Made by a program: the position numbers and the translations under genes. DNA of 64,000 nucleotides, from the NCBI RefSeq assembly GCF_037908215.1, contig NZ_JBBLZC010000002.1, positions 1 to 64,000 of the forward strand. Reading direction: 5' to 3'. The DNA is from Benzoatithermus flavus (lineage in GTDB: Bacteria; Pseudomonadota; Alphaproteobacteria; Geminicoccales; Geminicoccaceae). The notes beneath the pieces are model-generated. The model did no database searches. It saw only the letters and a program-made list of their open reading frames with translations, and was not told the DNA's origin. Shown one piece after another: positions 16,017 to 25,326 of this stretch. The number at the start of each line of letters is the position of its first letter. Position 1 is the first letter of the stretch.

Positions 16017-16775
16017 TCACACCGGCCGCTGGGCGGTCATCAGGTAGTTGACGCTGGGATCGCGCGACAGCCGGAAGCTGTCGGTGGCGCCATCGTAGGC
16101 GATCCCGGCGACGTGGACCGGGCGCAGACCCTGCGCCCGTAGATATTGCGCGAGCTCGGAGGGGCGGACGAAGCGCCGCCAGTCGTGGGTCCCGGGCGGC
16201 AGCCAGCGCAGGAGATATTCCGCGCCGACGATGGCCGTAAGGAAGCTCCAGGTGGTGCGGCTCACGGTCGAGAGGATCGCAAGCCCGCCGGGGCGGATCG
16301 CCTCGGCCAGGACGGCAACGAAGCCTTCCGGGTCGGGCACGTGCTCGATCACCTCGGACGCGACGACGAGATCGAAGCGGCGCCCATCCCGGACGACCTC
16401 CTCGAGCGTGGTGGCCTCGTAGGCGAGCTCGACACCGGTCTCGGCGGCGTGCCAGCGTGCGGTCGCGATGCTCTCGGGCAGAGGATCGATGCCGGTCACG
16501 GCCGCCCCCAGCCGGGCGAGCGGCTCGGCGAGGAGGCCGCCGCCGCAGCCGACGTCGAGTACGGAGAGGCCGTGAAGCGGGCGCGCCGTCCTCGGGCTGC
16601 GGCCGAGCTGTGCGCAGACGCGATCGCGGATATAGGCGATCCGGACCGGATTGAGCTTGTGGAGCGGCGCCATCGGACCTTTCGGGTCCCACCAGCTTCG
16701 CCCGAGCGCCTCGAACTTGGCGAGCTCGTCGCGGTCGAGGGAGTTGTCGACGCTCGCGGAAGCAGCGCTCGCCAT
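16017..16775 (-). CDS. ubiG: ubiquinone biosynthesis O-methyltransferase UbiG
   Basis: A 252-residue SAM methyltransferase catalysing both O-methylation steps of ubiquinone synthesis. Diagnostic parts are DELAKFEALGRSWWDPKGPM, LHKLNPVRIAYI, the SAM motif VLDVGCGGGLLAEPLARLG, GIDPLPESIATA, VVASEVIEHVPDP, and GTHDWRRFVRPSEL. Length is normal. I chose the ATG at 16775; a longer in-frame reading to 16892 lacks family similarity. It converges with the DUF1178 gene with two bases between stops and is divergent from lysC, as in many alphaproteobacteria. Confidence 0.95.
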   Translation of the reverse strand: MASAASASVDNSLDRDELAKFEALGRSWWDPKGPMAPLHKLNPVRIAYIRDRVCAQLGRSPRTARPLHGLSVLDVGCGGGLLAEPLARLGAAVTGIDPLPESIATARWHAAETGVELAYEATTLEEVVRDGRRFDLVVASEVIEHVPDPEGFVAVLAEAIRPGGLAILSTVSRTTWSFLTAIVGAEYLLRWLPPGTHDWRRFVRPSELAQYLRAQGLRPVHVAGIAYDGATDSFRLSRDPSVNYLMTAQRPV

Positions 16776-16895
16776 TCTACGGTCTCCGGTCGGTTGAGGT
16801 GCCTTGCCGAGGCTGGGCCTTGTGATTAGAAGAGCGCGTCCTGTCCATCGAGCCGGCGGGCGTGGCCCGAACGACACGCTCCGCCGCAGCACGGA

Positions 16896-18134
16896 ATGCG
16901 AGCTTCCTCCGTGACGCTGGTCGTGCAGAAGTATGGCGGCACCTCCGTCGCCGATCTAGACCGTATTCGCAACGTCGCGGCACGCATCAAGCGTCACGTG
17001 ACCGCGGGCGAGAAGGTGGCCGTGGTGGTCTCGGCGATGGCCGGGACCACGAACCAGCTCGTGGGCTGGGTCCACGGGCTCGATGCCGCCGGCTATGATA
17101 CCGCCGAATACGACCAGGTGGTGGCGAGCGGCGAGCAGGTGACCATCGGCCTCCTCGCGATCGCGCTCCAGACCATCGGCGTGCCGGCGCGATCGTTCCT
17201 GGGCTGGCAGGCCGGCATCAGGACGGATGCCGCCTACAGCAAGGCCCGCATCGTCGAGATCGACCCGAGGCCGGTGCTGGAGTGCCTCGATTCCGGCAAG
17301 GTGGCGGTGGTGGCGGGCTTTCAGGGCATCGGTCCCGAAGGCCGGGTGACCACGCTGGGCCGCGGCGGCTCCGACACCTCGGCCGTGGCGCTGGCCGCCG
17401 CGATCAAGGCGGAGCGCTGCGACATCTTCACCGATGTGGACGGGGTCTACACCACGGACCCGCGCATCGTCGCCAGGGCGAGGAAGCTCGAGCGCATCAC
17501 CTACGAGGAGATGCTCGAGATGGCTTCGGTCGGGGCCAAGGTTCTGGAGACCCGCTCGGTGGCGCTCGCCATGCGCCATCACGTGCGGGTGCAGGTGCTC
17601 TCGAGCTTCGAGGACAAGCCGGGCACGCTGGTCGTCGATGAGGATGAGGTCGTGGAAAGCCAGATCGTCAGCGGGATCGCCTACAGCCGCAACGAGGCGC
17701 GGATCACCGTGCTCCGGGTCAAGGACCGGCCGGGCGTGGCGGCCGCCATCTTCGGGCCCTTGGCCGAGGCCAACATCAACGTCGACATGATCGTGCAGTC
17801 GGTCAGCCGCGACGGAGTCTACGCCAACCAGACCTTCACGGTGAGCAAGGCCGATCTGCCGCGGGCGCTCGCCGTCCTCGAGAAGGCGAAGGACGAGATC
17901 GGCTACGAGAGCATCCTCGCCGATTCGGACGTGGTGAAGATCTCGGTGATCGGGGTCGGCATGCGCAGCCATGCCGGCATCGCCCACAAGATGTTCGCCA
18001 CGCTCGCCGCCAAGGGCATCAACATCCAGGCGATCTCGACCTCCGAGATCAAGGTGAGCGTGCTCATCGCCGAGGAGTATACCGAGCTGGCGCTACGCGC
18101 CCTACATACTGCCTACGGTCTCGACAAGGATTGA
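16896..18134 (+). CDS. lysC: aspartate kinase
   Basis: A 412-residue enzyme phosphorylating aspartate in the first step toward lysine, threonine and methionine. The kinase domain shows VQKYGGTSVADLDRI, GRGGSDTSAVALAAAI and DIFTDVDGVYTTDPRI; two ACT domains follow from about residue 265 (VLRVKDRPGVAAAIFG; ISVIGVGMRSHAGIAHKMF) for feedback control. The ATG at 16896 is used here; a GTG at 16911 gives a start closer to the family norm. It is the first gene of a plus-strand run leading to ptsP. Confidence 0.96.
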   Translation: MRASSVTLVVQKYGGTSVADLDRIRNVAARIKRHVTAGEKVAVVVSAMAGTTNQLVGWVHGLDAAGYDTAEYDQVVASGEQVTIGLLAIALQTIGVPARSFLGWQAGIRTDAAYSKARIVEIDPRPVLECLDSGKVAVVAGFQGIGPEGRVTTLGRGGSDTSAVALAAAIKAERCDIFTDVDGVYTTDPRIVARARKLERITYEEMLEMASVGAKVLETRSVALAMRHHVRVQVLSSFEDKPGTLVVDEDEVVESQIVSGIAYSRNEARITVLRVKDRPGVAAAIFGPLAEANINVDMIVQSVSRDGVYANQTFTVSKADLPRALAVLEKAKDEIGYESILADSDVVKISVIGVGMRSHAGIAHKMFATLAAKGINIQAISTSEIKVSVLIAEEYTELALRALHTAYGLDKD

Positions 18135-18139
18135 GCGCC

Positions 18140-19192
18140 ATGGCGCCGGCACTGCCACGGCACGACCGCGTCGACCGGCTGTGGCAGCGCGGCCGGCGCT
18201 TTCTGGGCACCGAGCTCGCCATCATGGGCGGGGCGATGACCTGGGTCTCCGAGCGTCACCTCGTCTCCGCGATCAGCAACGAGGGCGGCTTCGGCGTCCT
18301 CGCCTGCGGCTCGATGGAACCCGCTCGGCTCGACGAGGAGATCGCCGCCACGGCGGTGCTCACCGACAGGCCGTTCGGCGTCAACCTCATCGTCATGCAT
18401 CCGCAGCTCCTGGAGCTGGTCGAGGTCTGCCTCGACCGCAAGGTGGGGCACGTCGTGCTCGCGGGCGGGCTGCCGCCGCGCGATGCCATGCAGCGCCTGA
18501 AGGCGGGCGGTGCCAAGGTGATCTGCTTCGCGCCCGCTCTCCCCATCGCGAGAAAGCTGATCCGCGGCGGTGCCGATGCGCTCGTGATCGAGGGCATGGA
18601 GGCGGGCGGCCATATCGGTCCGGTCGCGACCTCCGTGCTGGCGCAAGAGATCCTCCCCCACGTCGACGAGGTGCCGGTGTTCGTGGCGGGCGGCATCGGC
18701 CACGGCGAGATGATCGCCGCCTATCTCCAGATGGGGGCCGCGGGCGTGCAGATGGGCACGGTGTTCGTCTGCGCGGAGGAATCCCGGGCGCACCCGGCCT
18801 TCAAGCAGGCCTTCATCCGGGCGTCCGCGCGCGACGCCGTCCCTTCGGTGCAGGTCGATCCCGAGTTCAAGGTGATCCCAGTGCGAGCCCTTGCCAATGC
18901 CGGCACGCGCCGCTTCACCGAGACCCAGATCGAGGTCATCGGCCGCTATCGCCGTGGCGAGCTCACCTACGAGGAGGCTTCGCTCGCCATCGAGCATTTC
19001 TGGGCAGGCGCGCTGCGCCGGGCCGTGGTCGATGGCGACGTCGAGAACGGCTCCCTGATGGCGGGCCAGAGTGTCGGCATGGTCAAGAAGATCCAGCCCG
19101 TGGCGGCGATCATGGCCGAGCTCGTCGGACAGGCCGAAGAGGCGCTGGCGCGGTGCTGTGGCGACCCGCCGCCAGCGGGCGCAGGCAGTTGA
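18140..19192 (+). CDS. NAD(P)H-dependent flavin oxidoreductase / nitronate monooxygenase-like
   Basis: A 350-residue TIM-barrel flavoprotein of the 2-nitropropane dioxygenase/FabK group. FMN-binding features include GGAMTWVSERHLVSAISNEG, PFGVNLIVMHPQ, the phosphate-binding VIEGMEAGGHIGP, and PVFVAGGIGHGEMIAAYLQMGAAG split across two strands. Members oxidise nitronates or reduce enoyl-ACP; which applies here cannot be read. The ATG at 18140 lies five bases after the lysC stop and the gene overlaps ptsP by one base, so all three are likely co-transcribed. Confidence 0.88.
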   Translation: MAPALPRHDRVDRLWQRGRRFLGTELAIMGGAMTWVSERHLVSAISNEGGFGVLACGSMEPARLDEEIAATAVLTDRPFGVNLIVMHPQLLELVEVCLDRKVGHVVLAGGLPPRDAMQRLKAGGAKVICFAPALPIARKLIRGGADALVIEGMEAGGHIGPVATSVLAQEILPHVDEVPVFVAGGIGHGEMIAAYLQMGAAGVQMGTVFVCAEESRAHPAFKQAFIRASARDAVPSVQVDPEFKVIPVRALANAGTRRFTETQIEVIGRYRRGELTYEEASLAIEHFWAGALRRAVVDGDVENGSLMAGQSVGMVKKIQPVAAIMAELVGQAEEALARCCGDPPPAGAGS

Positions 19193-21528
19193 TGTCGACC
19201 ACGGGCGGGCGGGGCCTTCCCGACCACGCCGCGGAGGCCCGGCGCAGCATCGAGTTCTCGGCCTCGCGCCGGCTGCTCAAGCGGCTGGTCGAGGTGGTGG
19301 CCGAGCCGGTGACACCGCAGCAGCGGCTGGACCGGATCGTGCAACTCATCGCGGCCAACCTCGTGGCCGAGGTGTGCTCGGTCTATTTCAACCGGGCCGG
19401 CGACATCCTGGAGCTGTTCGCGACGGTGGGCCTGGCACCCGAGGCCGTGCACCGCACCCGGCTCGCCGTCGGCGAGGGCCTGGTCGGCACGATCGCGGCC
19501 CAGGGCAAGGTGATCAACACCGCCGACGCTCAGTCGCACCCCAACTTCGCCTACCGCCCCGAGACGCGGGAAGAGGTCTATCACTCGTTCCTGGGCGTGC
19601 CGATCCTGCGCGCCGGACGGGTGGTCGGCGTGCTCACGGTCCAGAACCGGGCCCGACGCGCCTATGCCGAGGACGAGATCGAGGCGATGCAGGTCATCGC
19701 CTCGCTGCTCGCCGAGATGTTCGGCTCGGGCGAGCTGATCGACCAGAGCAAGTATGCCGATCTGACCGTCGGGACCGCCGAGATGCGCCGGCTCGACGGG
19801 TTGCGGCTGGTCGAGGGCCTGGCGGTCGGGCGGGCCTGGCTGCACGAGCCCAGGGTCGAGGTGACCCGCCTGCTCGCCGACAGCCCGCAGGCCGAGATCG
19901 CCCGGCTCGAGGCCGCCATCACCGAGCTGCGCCAGTCGCTCGACGAGATGCTGGCCACGACCGATCTCGCCGGCGGCGAGCACCGCGAGGTGCTCGAGGC
20001 CTATATCATGTTCGCACACGATCTGGGCTGGCTCCGGCGGATCAAGGAGGCGATCGACACCGGTCTCTCGGCCGAGGCCGCCGTCCGCCGCGTGCAGGAG
20101 GAGACCCGTGTCCGCATCGGGCATGCGAGCGATCCCTATTTGCGTGAACGACTGATCGATCTCGACGATCTCGCCAACCGTCTTCTGCGCCATCTCGTCG
20201 GCAAGTCGCTCCGTCCCGACTCGACGCTGATGCCCGAGGACACGATCCTCGTTGCCCGCAATCTCGGTGCCGCCGATCTCCTCGAGTACGACCGCGCCAA
20301 GCTGCGCGGGGTGGTGCTCGAGGAGGGATCGAAGACCGCCCACGTCACCATCGTGGCGCGTGCGATCGGCATCCCGATGCTGGGCCGCGTCGACGGGGCG
20401 ATGAGCATCATCGACCAGGGCAACATGCTGGCGCTGGACGGCGACAACGGCCAGCTTTTCGTCCGGCCGAACGACGAGATCCTGCAGTCGTTCCAGAGTG
20501 CCATGAGGACGCGCACCGAGCAGCGCGACCTCTACGAGCAGATCCGGGCGCTCCCTTCGGTGACGCAGGACGGCATTCCGATCTCGCTCTCGATCAACGC
20601 CGCGTTCCTCGTCGACTTCGCCGAGATGGAGAGGGTGGGGGCGGAGGGCTGCGGACTGTTCCGGACCGAGCTCGCCTTCATGACCCGGAGCCGGTTCCCC
20701 GACACGGACAGCCAGGCCGCGCACTACCGCGAGGTGCTCGATCAGGCGCACGGCCGGCCCGTCGTGTTCCGCACGCTCGACGTCGGCAGCGACAAGCACC
20801 TGCCCTACTGGCGGATGCCGCCCGAGGACAACCCCGCCATGGGCTGGCGCGCCATCCGCATGACGCTCGACCGGCCGACCGTGCTGCGCTCGCAGCTCAG
20901 AGCGCTCCTCAAGGCCGCGGCGGGACGCGTGCTTCACGTCATGTTCCCGATGATCGCGGAGGTTGCCGAGCTCGAGGCGGCGCGGCGGCTGCTCGACATG
21001 GAGATCGAGCGCGCCACCGCTCGGGGAGCCGAGCTGCCCGAGCGGATCGAGGTCGGCGCCATGCTCGAGGTGCCCTCGCTCTACTGGCAGCTCCCGGCGC
21101 TTCTGAAGCGCGTGGACTTCGTCTCGGTCGGCAGCAACGACCTGTTCCAGTTCCTGTTCGCCTGCGACCGCGGCAACCCGGCGCTCGTCGACCGCTACGA
21201 CGTTCTGTCGCCTCCGGCTCTGAGCTTCTTTCGCGACCTGATCGAGCGCTGCCGCGCGGCGGGGGTGCGACTATCGGTCTGTGGCGAGATGGCGAGCCGC
21301 CCGCTCGAGGCTATGGCCTTGATCGGCCTGGGTTTACGCCACCTTTCGCTCGCGCCGAGCGAGGTCGGCCCGGTGAAAGCGATGTTGCGTAGCATCGACG
21401 TCGGCCGCCTCGAGCAGTATCTGCGGCGCCTCTTGGATCTGCCCGACCACAGCTTACGTGGAAGGTTGCAGGCCTACGCCCAGGATCACGGTGTGGTGTT
21501 GCCGATGAGTGTCTATCAGCCCTTCTGA
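19192..21528 (+). CDS. ptsP: phosphoenolpyruvate-protein phosphotransferase PtsP (EI-Ntr)
   Basis: A 778-residue nitrogen-PTS enzyme I. It has an N-terminal GAF domain (about 25-170), a phosphohistidine domain with the active His384 in SKTAHVTIVARAIGIP, and the PEP-binding barrel with GCGLFRTELAFMTR, RTLDVGSDKHLPY and the catalytic Cys697 in VCGEMASRPLEAM. It takes phosphate from PEP and passes it to NPr and EIIA-Ntr, a relay that senses nitrogen status and controls K+ transport and stress responses. The ATG overlaps the preceding stop (TGATG). No npr or EIIA gene is in this window. Length and order of domains are normal. Confidence 0.95.
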   Translation: MSTTGGRGLPDHAAEARRSIEFSASRRLLKRLVEVVAEPVTPQQRLDRIVQLIAANLVAEVCSVYFNRAGDILELFATVGLAPEAVHRTRLAVGEGLVGTIAAQGKVINTADAQSHPNFAYRPETREEVYHSFLGVPILRAGRVVGVLTVQNRARRAYAEDEIEAMQVIASLLAEMFGSGELIDQSKYADLTVGTAEMRRLDGLRLVEGLAVGRAWLHEPRVEVTRLLADSPQAEIARLEAAITELRQSLDEMLATTDLAGGEHREVLEAYIMFAHDLGWLRRIKEAIDTGLSAEAAVRRVQEETRVRIGHASDPYLRERLIDLDDLANRLLRHLVGKSLRPDSTLMPEDTILVARNLGAADLLEYDRAKLRGVVLEEGSKTAHVTIVARAIGIPMLGRVDGAMSIIDQGNMLALDGDNGQLFVRPNDEILQSFQSAMRTRTEQRDLYEQIRALPSVTQDGIPISLSINAAFLVDFAEMERVGAEGCGLFRTELAFMTRSRFPDTDSQAAHYREVLDQAHGRPVVFRTLDVGSDKHLPYWRMPPEDNPAMGWRAIRMTLDRPTVLRSQLRALLKAAAGRVLHVMFPMIAEVAELEAARRLLDMEIERATARGAELPERIEVGAMLEVPSLYWQLPALLKRVDFVSVGSNDLFQFLFACDRGNPALVDRYDVLSPPALSFFRDLIERCRAAGVRLSVCGEMASRPLEAMALIGLGLRHLSLAPSEVGPVKAMLRSIDVGRLEQYLRRLLDLPDHSLRGRLQAYAQDHGVVLPMSVYQPF

Positions 21529-21646
21529 AGGGGGCAACCCCAGGTCGAGATCGCGATCGGGTTTGGCGGGCAGGTGACATTTTGCTAAGGAAAGCACAGC
21601 CGGCCGGACCCGTTTTCCTGCTACGGTTTCAACAAGGTCCCACCTG

Positions 21647-22723
21647 ATGTTCACTCTACGTGGCAGAACGCCTGTAGCGCAGCAGGGCCAGAACGACGAG
21701 GCGTTGAGGTCGATCGGTCAGGAGCTCTACCAGGCTCGCACCGCGCGTGGTGAGGACCTGTTCGACGTCGCCGCCTATCTCCGTATCCGGCCGGCCTACC
21801 TGACGGCCCTCGAGCAGGGAGACATCCGCGGCATTCCCGGCCGTCCCTACGCGATTGGCTTTCTGCGCAGCTACGGCGATTATCTCGGGCTCGACGGCAA
21901 GGCGCTGGTGGAGCGGCTCAAGGCCGCCGTCAGCGACGTGACCGCACCACCCGAGCTTAGCTACCGCGAGCCCCTGAGCGAGAGCCGGCGTCCCACCGCG
22001 GCGCTGGTCACGGCCTCGCTCATGCTGGCGACGGCCCTCTATGCCGGCTATCACGTGCTCTCCGTCGAGCGGTCGACGGCGCCGGAGCAGGTTGCGGAAG
22101 CGCCGGGCGAGCTCGGCGAGCTCGCCCGGAGCGTGCTCGCGAGCCGCGATCCGGGGCCGAGCGGGCCGGTCGAGCCTGCGACACCCGCCCCGACGGCGGG
22201 TGCCGCTGCGCCCGCACCTCCCACTTCGCAGGTGCCTGCGACGGCGGCTGCTTCTACCGTGCCGGCAGCGGTTGCCCAGGCCGAGCCGCCGGCGAGCCCG
22301 GTGAAGCCGAACGTCACGCCCGACGTGACGAGCGCCGTAGCAGCCGAGAGCAACACGGCAGGAGCGGGCGGCGCGCCGGTGCTGCTGGCAGCGCTCGATG
22401 CCGACCAGGCGCCGCCCGCAGCATCTGCCGTCGCCGGCCAGAGCCAGGACGGCCGGGTGGTGATCCTCGCCCACGAAAGCAGTTGGCTGCAGGTGCGAAG
22501 CGCCAGCCGCGACTATGTGCGGACGCGCACCCTGCAGGCGGGCGAGCGCTTCGCCCTGCCCGACCGCACCGATCTTGCCTTGTGGACCGGCAATGCCGGC
22601 GGGATCGAGATCCTGGTCGACGGGCAGAGCGTGGGCCGCCTCGGCGAGAGCGGCGCGGTGATCAAGAATCTGCCGCTCGCTCCCGACAGCCTGAAACAGC
22701 GAATGGCCGCGGCTGCGCGCTGA
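21647..22723 (+). CDS. rodZ: RodZ-like cytoskeletal protein (HTH plus DUF4115)
   Basis: A 358-residue membrane protein of the RodZ family. An N-terminal Xre-like HTH (about 22-90) contains ARGEDLFDVAAYLRIRPAYL and IPGRPYAIGFLRSYGDYLGL; one membrane helix lies at about 115-137; a long Pro/Ala-rich periplasmic linker follows; and a C-terminal DUF4115 domain (about 270-345) ends the protein. RodZ couples MreB to the cell-wall elongation machinery. The mre operon lies 34 kb away at 55.6 kb. Neighbours ispG and hisS downstream are the usual ones for RodZ. Confidence 0.9.
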   Translation: MFTLRGRTPVAQQGQNDEALRSIGQELYQARTARGEDLFDVAAYLRIRPAYLTALEQGDIRGIPGRPYAIGFLRSYGDYLGLDGKALVERLKAAVSDVTAPPELSYREPLSESRRPTAALVTASLMLATALYAGYHVLSVERSTAPEQVAEAPGELGELARSVLASRDPGPSGPVEPATPAPTAGAAAPAPPTSQVPATAAASTVPAAVAQAEPPASPVKPNVTPDVTSAVAAESNTAGAGGAPVLLAALDADQAPPAASAVAGQSQDGRVVILAHESSWLQVRSASRDYVRTRTLQAGERFALPDRTDLALWTGNAGGIEILVDGQSVGRLGESGAVIKNLPLAPDSLKQRMAAAAR

Positions 22724-22808
22724 GCCGGCGAGAGCGCTTGCAGCAAAGGACCGGTCGGGCCATATCGCTGCCGACGGAACGCGGGCGGCCTCAGGATACG
22801 ATTCGGGC

Positions 22809-24050
22809 ATGGTGGCACTGACAGAGCGGCAACGGCACCGCACCCATGCGGTGCGCGTCGGCAAGGTGGTGGTCGGCGGCGGCGCGCCGGTGGTCGTCCA
22901 GTCCATGACCAACACCGACACGGCCGACATCGACGCCACCACCCGGCAGGTGCTGGAGCTGGCGCGGGCCGGCTCCGAGATCGTCCGGGTGACGGTCAAC
23001 AACGACGCGGCGGCGCGCGCCGTCCCGTTCATCCGCGAGCGGCTCGACATTCTCGGCTGCGACGTGCCGCTCGTGGGCGACTTCCACTACAACGGCCACC
23101 GCCTTTTGAGCGAGCATCCCGATCTCGGCAAGGCGCTCGCCAAGTTCCGCATCAATCCCGGCAACGTGGGCTTCGGCGAGAAGCGCGACCGCCAGTTCGA
23201 GATGATGATCGAGGCGGCGCTGCGCTTCGATCGACCCGTGCGGATCGGCGTCAATTGGGGCAGCCTCGACCAGGATCTGGCGGCGCGCCTCATGGACCAG
23301 AACGCGGCCGCGCCCGATCCCAAGCCCGCCGACTTCGTCCTGCGCGAGGCGCTGGTGCGCTCGGCGCTGGACAGCGCCGCTTACGCCGAGCGGCTGGGGC
23401 TCGGGGCCGACCGCATCGTGATCTCGGTCAAGGTCAGCCGGGTGCAGGATCTGGTCGCGGTCTATCGCGAGCTCGCCCGCCGCTCCGCTTACGCGCTCCA
23501 TGTCGGCCTGACCGAGGCCGGGATGGGCATCAAGGGCATCGCCGCCACCGCGGCCGGCCTCTCGCTCCTCCTGCAGGAGGGGATCGGCGACACGATCCGC
23601 GCCTCCTTGACCCCGCGCCCGAACGAGCCGCGTACCAACGAGGTCGTGCTCTGCCAGGAGGTACTGCAGGCGCTGGGCTTGCGCTCCTTCACGCCGCAGG
23701 TCGCCGCCTGCCCGGGCTGCGGCCGCACCACGAGCACCTTCTTCCAGGACTTGGCTGACCGCATCCAGACCTGGCTTCGGGAGCAGATGCCGGTCTGGCA
23801 GATCCGCTATCCCGGTGTCGAGACCATGAACGTCGCCGTCATGGGCTGCATCGTCAACGGCCCAGGCGAGAGCAAGCACGCCGATATCGGCATCAGCCTG
23901 CCCGGCACCGGCGAGAGCCCGGTGGCACCCGTCTTCATCGACGGCAGGAAGGCGCACACGCTGCGCGGCGAGCGGATCGCCGAGGAGTTTCAGGCCATCG
24001 TCGAGGCCTATGTCGAGCGTCGCTACGGCCGTGCGCCGGCCGACGCCTGA
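22809..24050 (+). CDS. ispG: 4-hydroxy-3-methylbut-2-enyl-diphosphate synthase (flavodoxin)
   Basis: A 413-residue [4Fe-4S] enzyme of the MEP isoprenoid pathway that converts the cyclodiphosphate MEcPP to HMBPP. The start has TERQRHRTHAVRVGKVVVGG and VVVQSMTNTDTADI. Cluster ligands are Cys301 and Cys304 in AACPGCGRTT and Cys347 in VMGCIVNGPGESKHADIGI. Length is typical of the two-domain bacterial form. It lies between rodZ and hisS, an order seen in many proteobacteria. Confidence 0.96.
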   Translation: MVALTERQRHRTHAVRVGKVVVGGGAPVVVQSMTNTDTADIDATTRQVLELARAGSEIVRVTVNNDAAARAVPFIRERLDILGCDVPLVGDFHYNGHRLLSEHPDLGKALAKFRINPGNVGFGEKRDRQFEMMIEAALRFDRPVRIGVNWGSLDQDLAARLMDQNAAAPDPKPADFVLREALVRSALDSAAYAERLGLGADRIVISVKVSRVQDLVAVYRELARRSAYALHVGLTEAGMGIKGIAATAAGLSLLLQEGIGDTIRASLTPRPNEPRTNEVVLCQEVLQALGLRSFTPQVAACPGCGRTTSTFFQDLADRIQTWLREQMPVWQIRYPGVETMNVAVMGCIVNGPGESKHADIGISLPGTGESPVAPVFIDGRKAHTLRGERIAEEFQAIVEAYVERRYGRAPADA

Positions 24051-24077
24051 CCCATGAGCCAGCATCAGGCGAGATCC

Positions 24078-25316
24078 ATGAGCCAGCTTCGCCCGGCCCG
24101 CGGCACCCACGATCTTCTCGGCGAGGAGCTCCTGCGCCATCGCCACGTCGCCGCAACCGGCCGCGAGATCGCGCGCCGCTACGGGTACGGCGAGATCGCC
24201 ACGCCGATCTTCGAGTTCACCGAGGTGTTCCAGCGCACGCTCGGCGAGACCTCGGACATCGTCACGAAGGAGATGTACACCTTCGAGGACCGCGGCGGCG
24301 ACCGGCTCACGCTCAGACCCGAGAACACGGCGAGCGTCGTGCGCGCGGTGATCTCGGGCGGCCTCGCCCAGGAGCTGCCGCAGAAGTTCTTCTACTACGG
24401 CCCGATGTTCCGCTACGAGCGGCCGCAGAAGGGGCGCCTGCGTCAGTTCCACCAGATCGGCGTCGAGCTGATCGGCTCGTCCGAGCCCATGGCCGACGTC
24501 GAGGTGATAGCGCTCGGCGCCCACATCCTGGAGGCGCTCGGCGTTCTGCCGCAGACCGTGCTCGAGCTCAACACGCTGGGCGACCGCGAGAGCCGGCAGG
24601 CCTATCGCGAGGTGCTGGTGCGCTATCTCGAAGACCATAAAGACAGGCTCTCCAGGGACAGCCTCGCCCGGCTCGAGCGCAATCCCATGCGCATCCTCGA
24701 CAGCAAAGACGAGGGCGATAGGGCCGTGGTGGCCGAAGCACCGCTCCTGCACGACTATCTGAACCAGGCGAGCCGGGACTTCTTCGCGCGCGTGCAGGAA
24801 GGCCTCGCGCAGCTCGGCGTCGCCTTCCAGCTCAGCCCCAGGCTCGTGCGCGGCCTCGACTACTACACCCACACCGCGTTCGAGTTCACGACGACGGCCC
24901 TGGGCGCTCAGGGTGCGGTCATGGCGGGCGGGCGCTACGACGGCCTCATGCGCGAGATGGGCGGCCCGGACGTGCCGGGTGTCGGCTGGGCCGCAGGCGT
25001 GGAGCGGCTCGCCATGCTGCTGCCCGAAGCGCCGGCACAGCCGCGCCCCGTCGCCATCGTGCCGATCGGTCCTGAGGCCGAGGCCGAGGCGTGGAGGCTC
25101 GCCGACAAGCTGCGCCGGGCCGGCATCGCGGTCGATCTCGCCTTCAAGGGCAAGCCAGGCCAGCGCATGAAGCGCGCGGACCGGATCGGTGCCCGCTTCG
25201 CCGTCTCGATCGGCAGCGACGAGCTCGCGCGCGGTGTGGTGAAGCTGCGCGATCTCGACAGCGGCGCGGAAGAGGAGCTGAGCCAGGAAGCGCTTCCCGC
25301 CCGGCTCGCCGGGTGA
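24078..25316 (+). CDS. hisS: histidine-tRNA ligase
   Basis: A 412-residue class II aminoacyl-tRNA synthetase charging tRNA-His. Motif 1 region RYGYGEIATPIFEFTEVFQR, motif 2 PMFRYERPQKGRLRQFHQIG, the HisA motif LVRGLDYYTHTAFEF and motif 3 GVGWAAGVERLAML are present, with the anticodon-binding domain in the last 90 residues. The ATG at 24078, giving MSQLRPARGTHDLLGEE, fits the family start; an ATG at 24054, four bases after ispG, would add eight residues. Confidence 0.95.
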   Translation: MSQLRPARGTHDLLGEELLRHRHVAATGREIARRYGYGEIATPIFEFTEVFQRTLGETSDIVTKEMYTFEDRGGDRLTLRPENTASVVRAVISGGLAQELPQKFFYYGPMFRYERPQKGRLRQFHQIGVELIGSSEPMADVEVIALGAHILEALGVLPQTVLELNTLGDRESRQAYREVLVRYLEDHKDRLSRDSLARLERNPMRILDSKDEGDRAVVAEAPLLHDYLNQASRDFFARVQEGLAQLGVAFQLSPRLVRGLDYYTHTAFEFTTTALGAQGAVMAGGRYDGLMREMGGPDVPGVGWAAGVERLAMLLPEAPAQPRPVAIVPIGPEAEAEAWRLADKLRRAGIAVDLAFKGKPGQRMKRADRIGARFAVSIGSDELARGVVKLRDLDSGAEEELSQEALPARLAG

Positions 25317-25326
25317 GGGCAGGGCG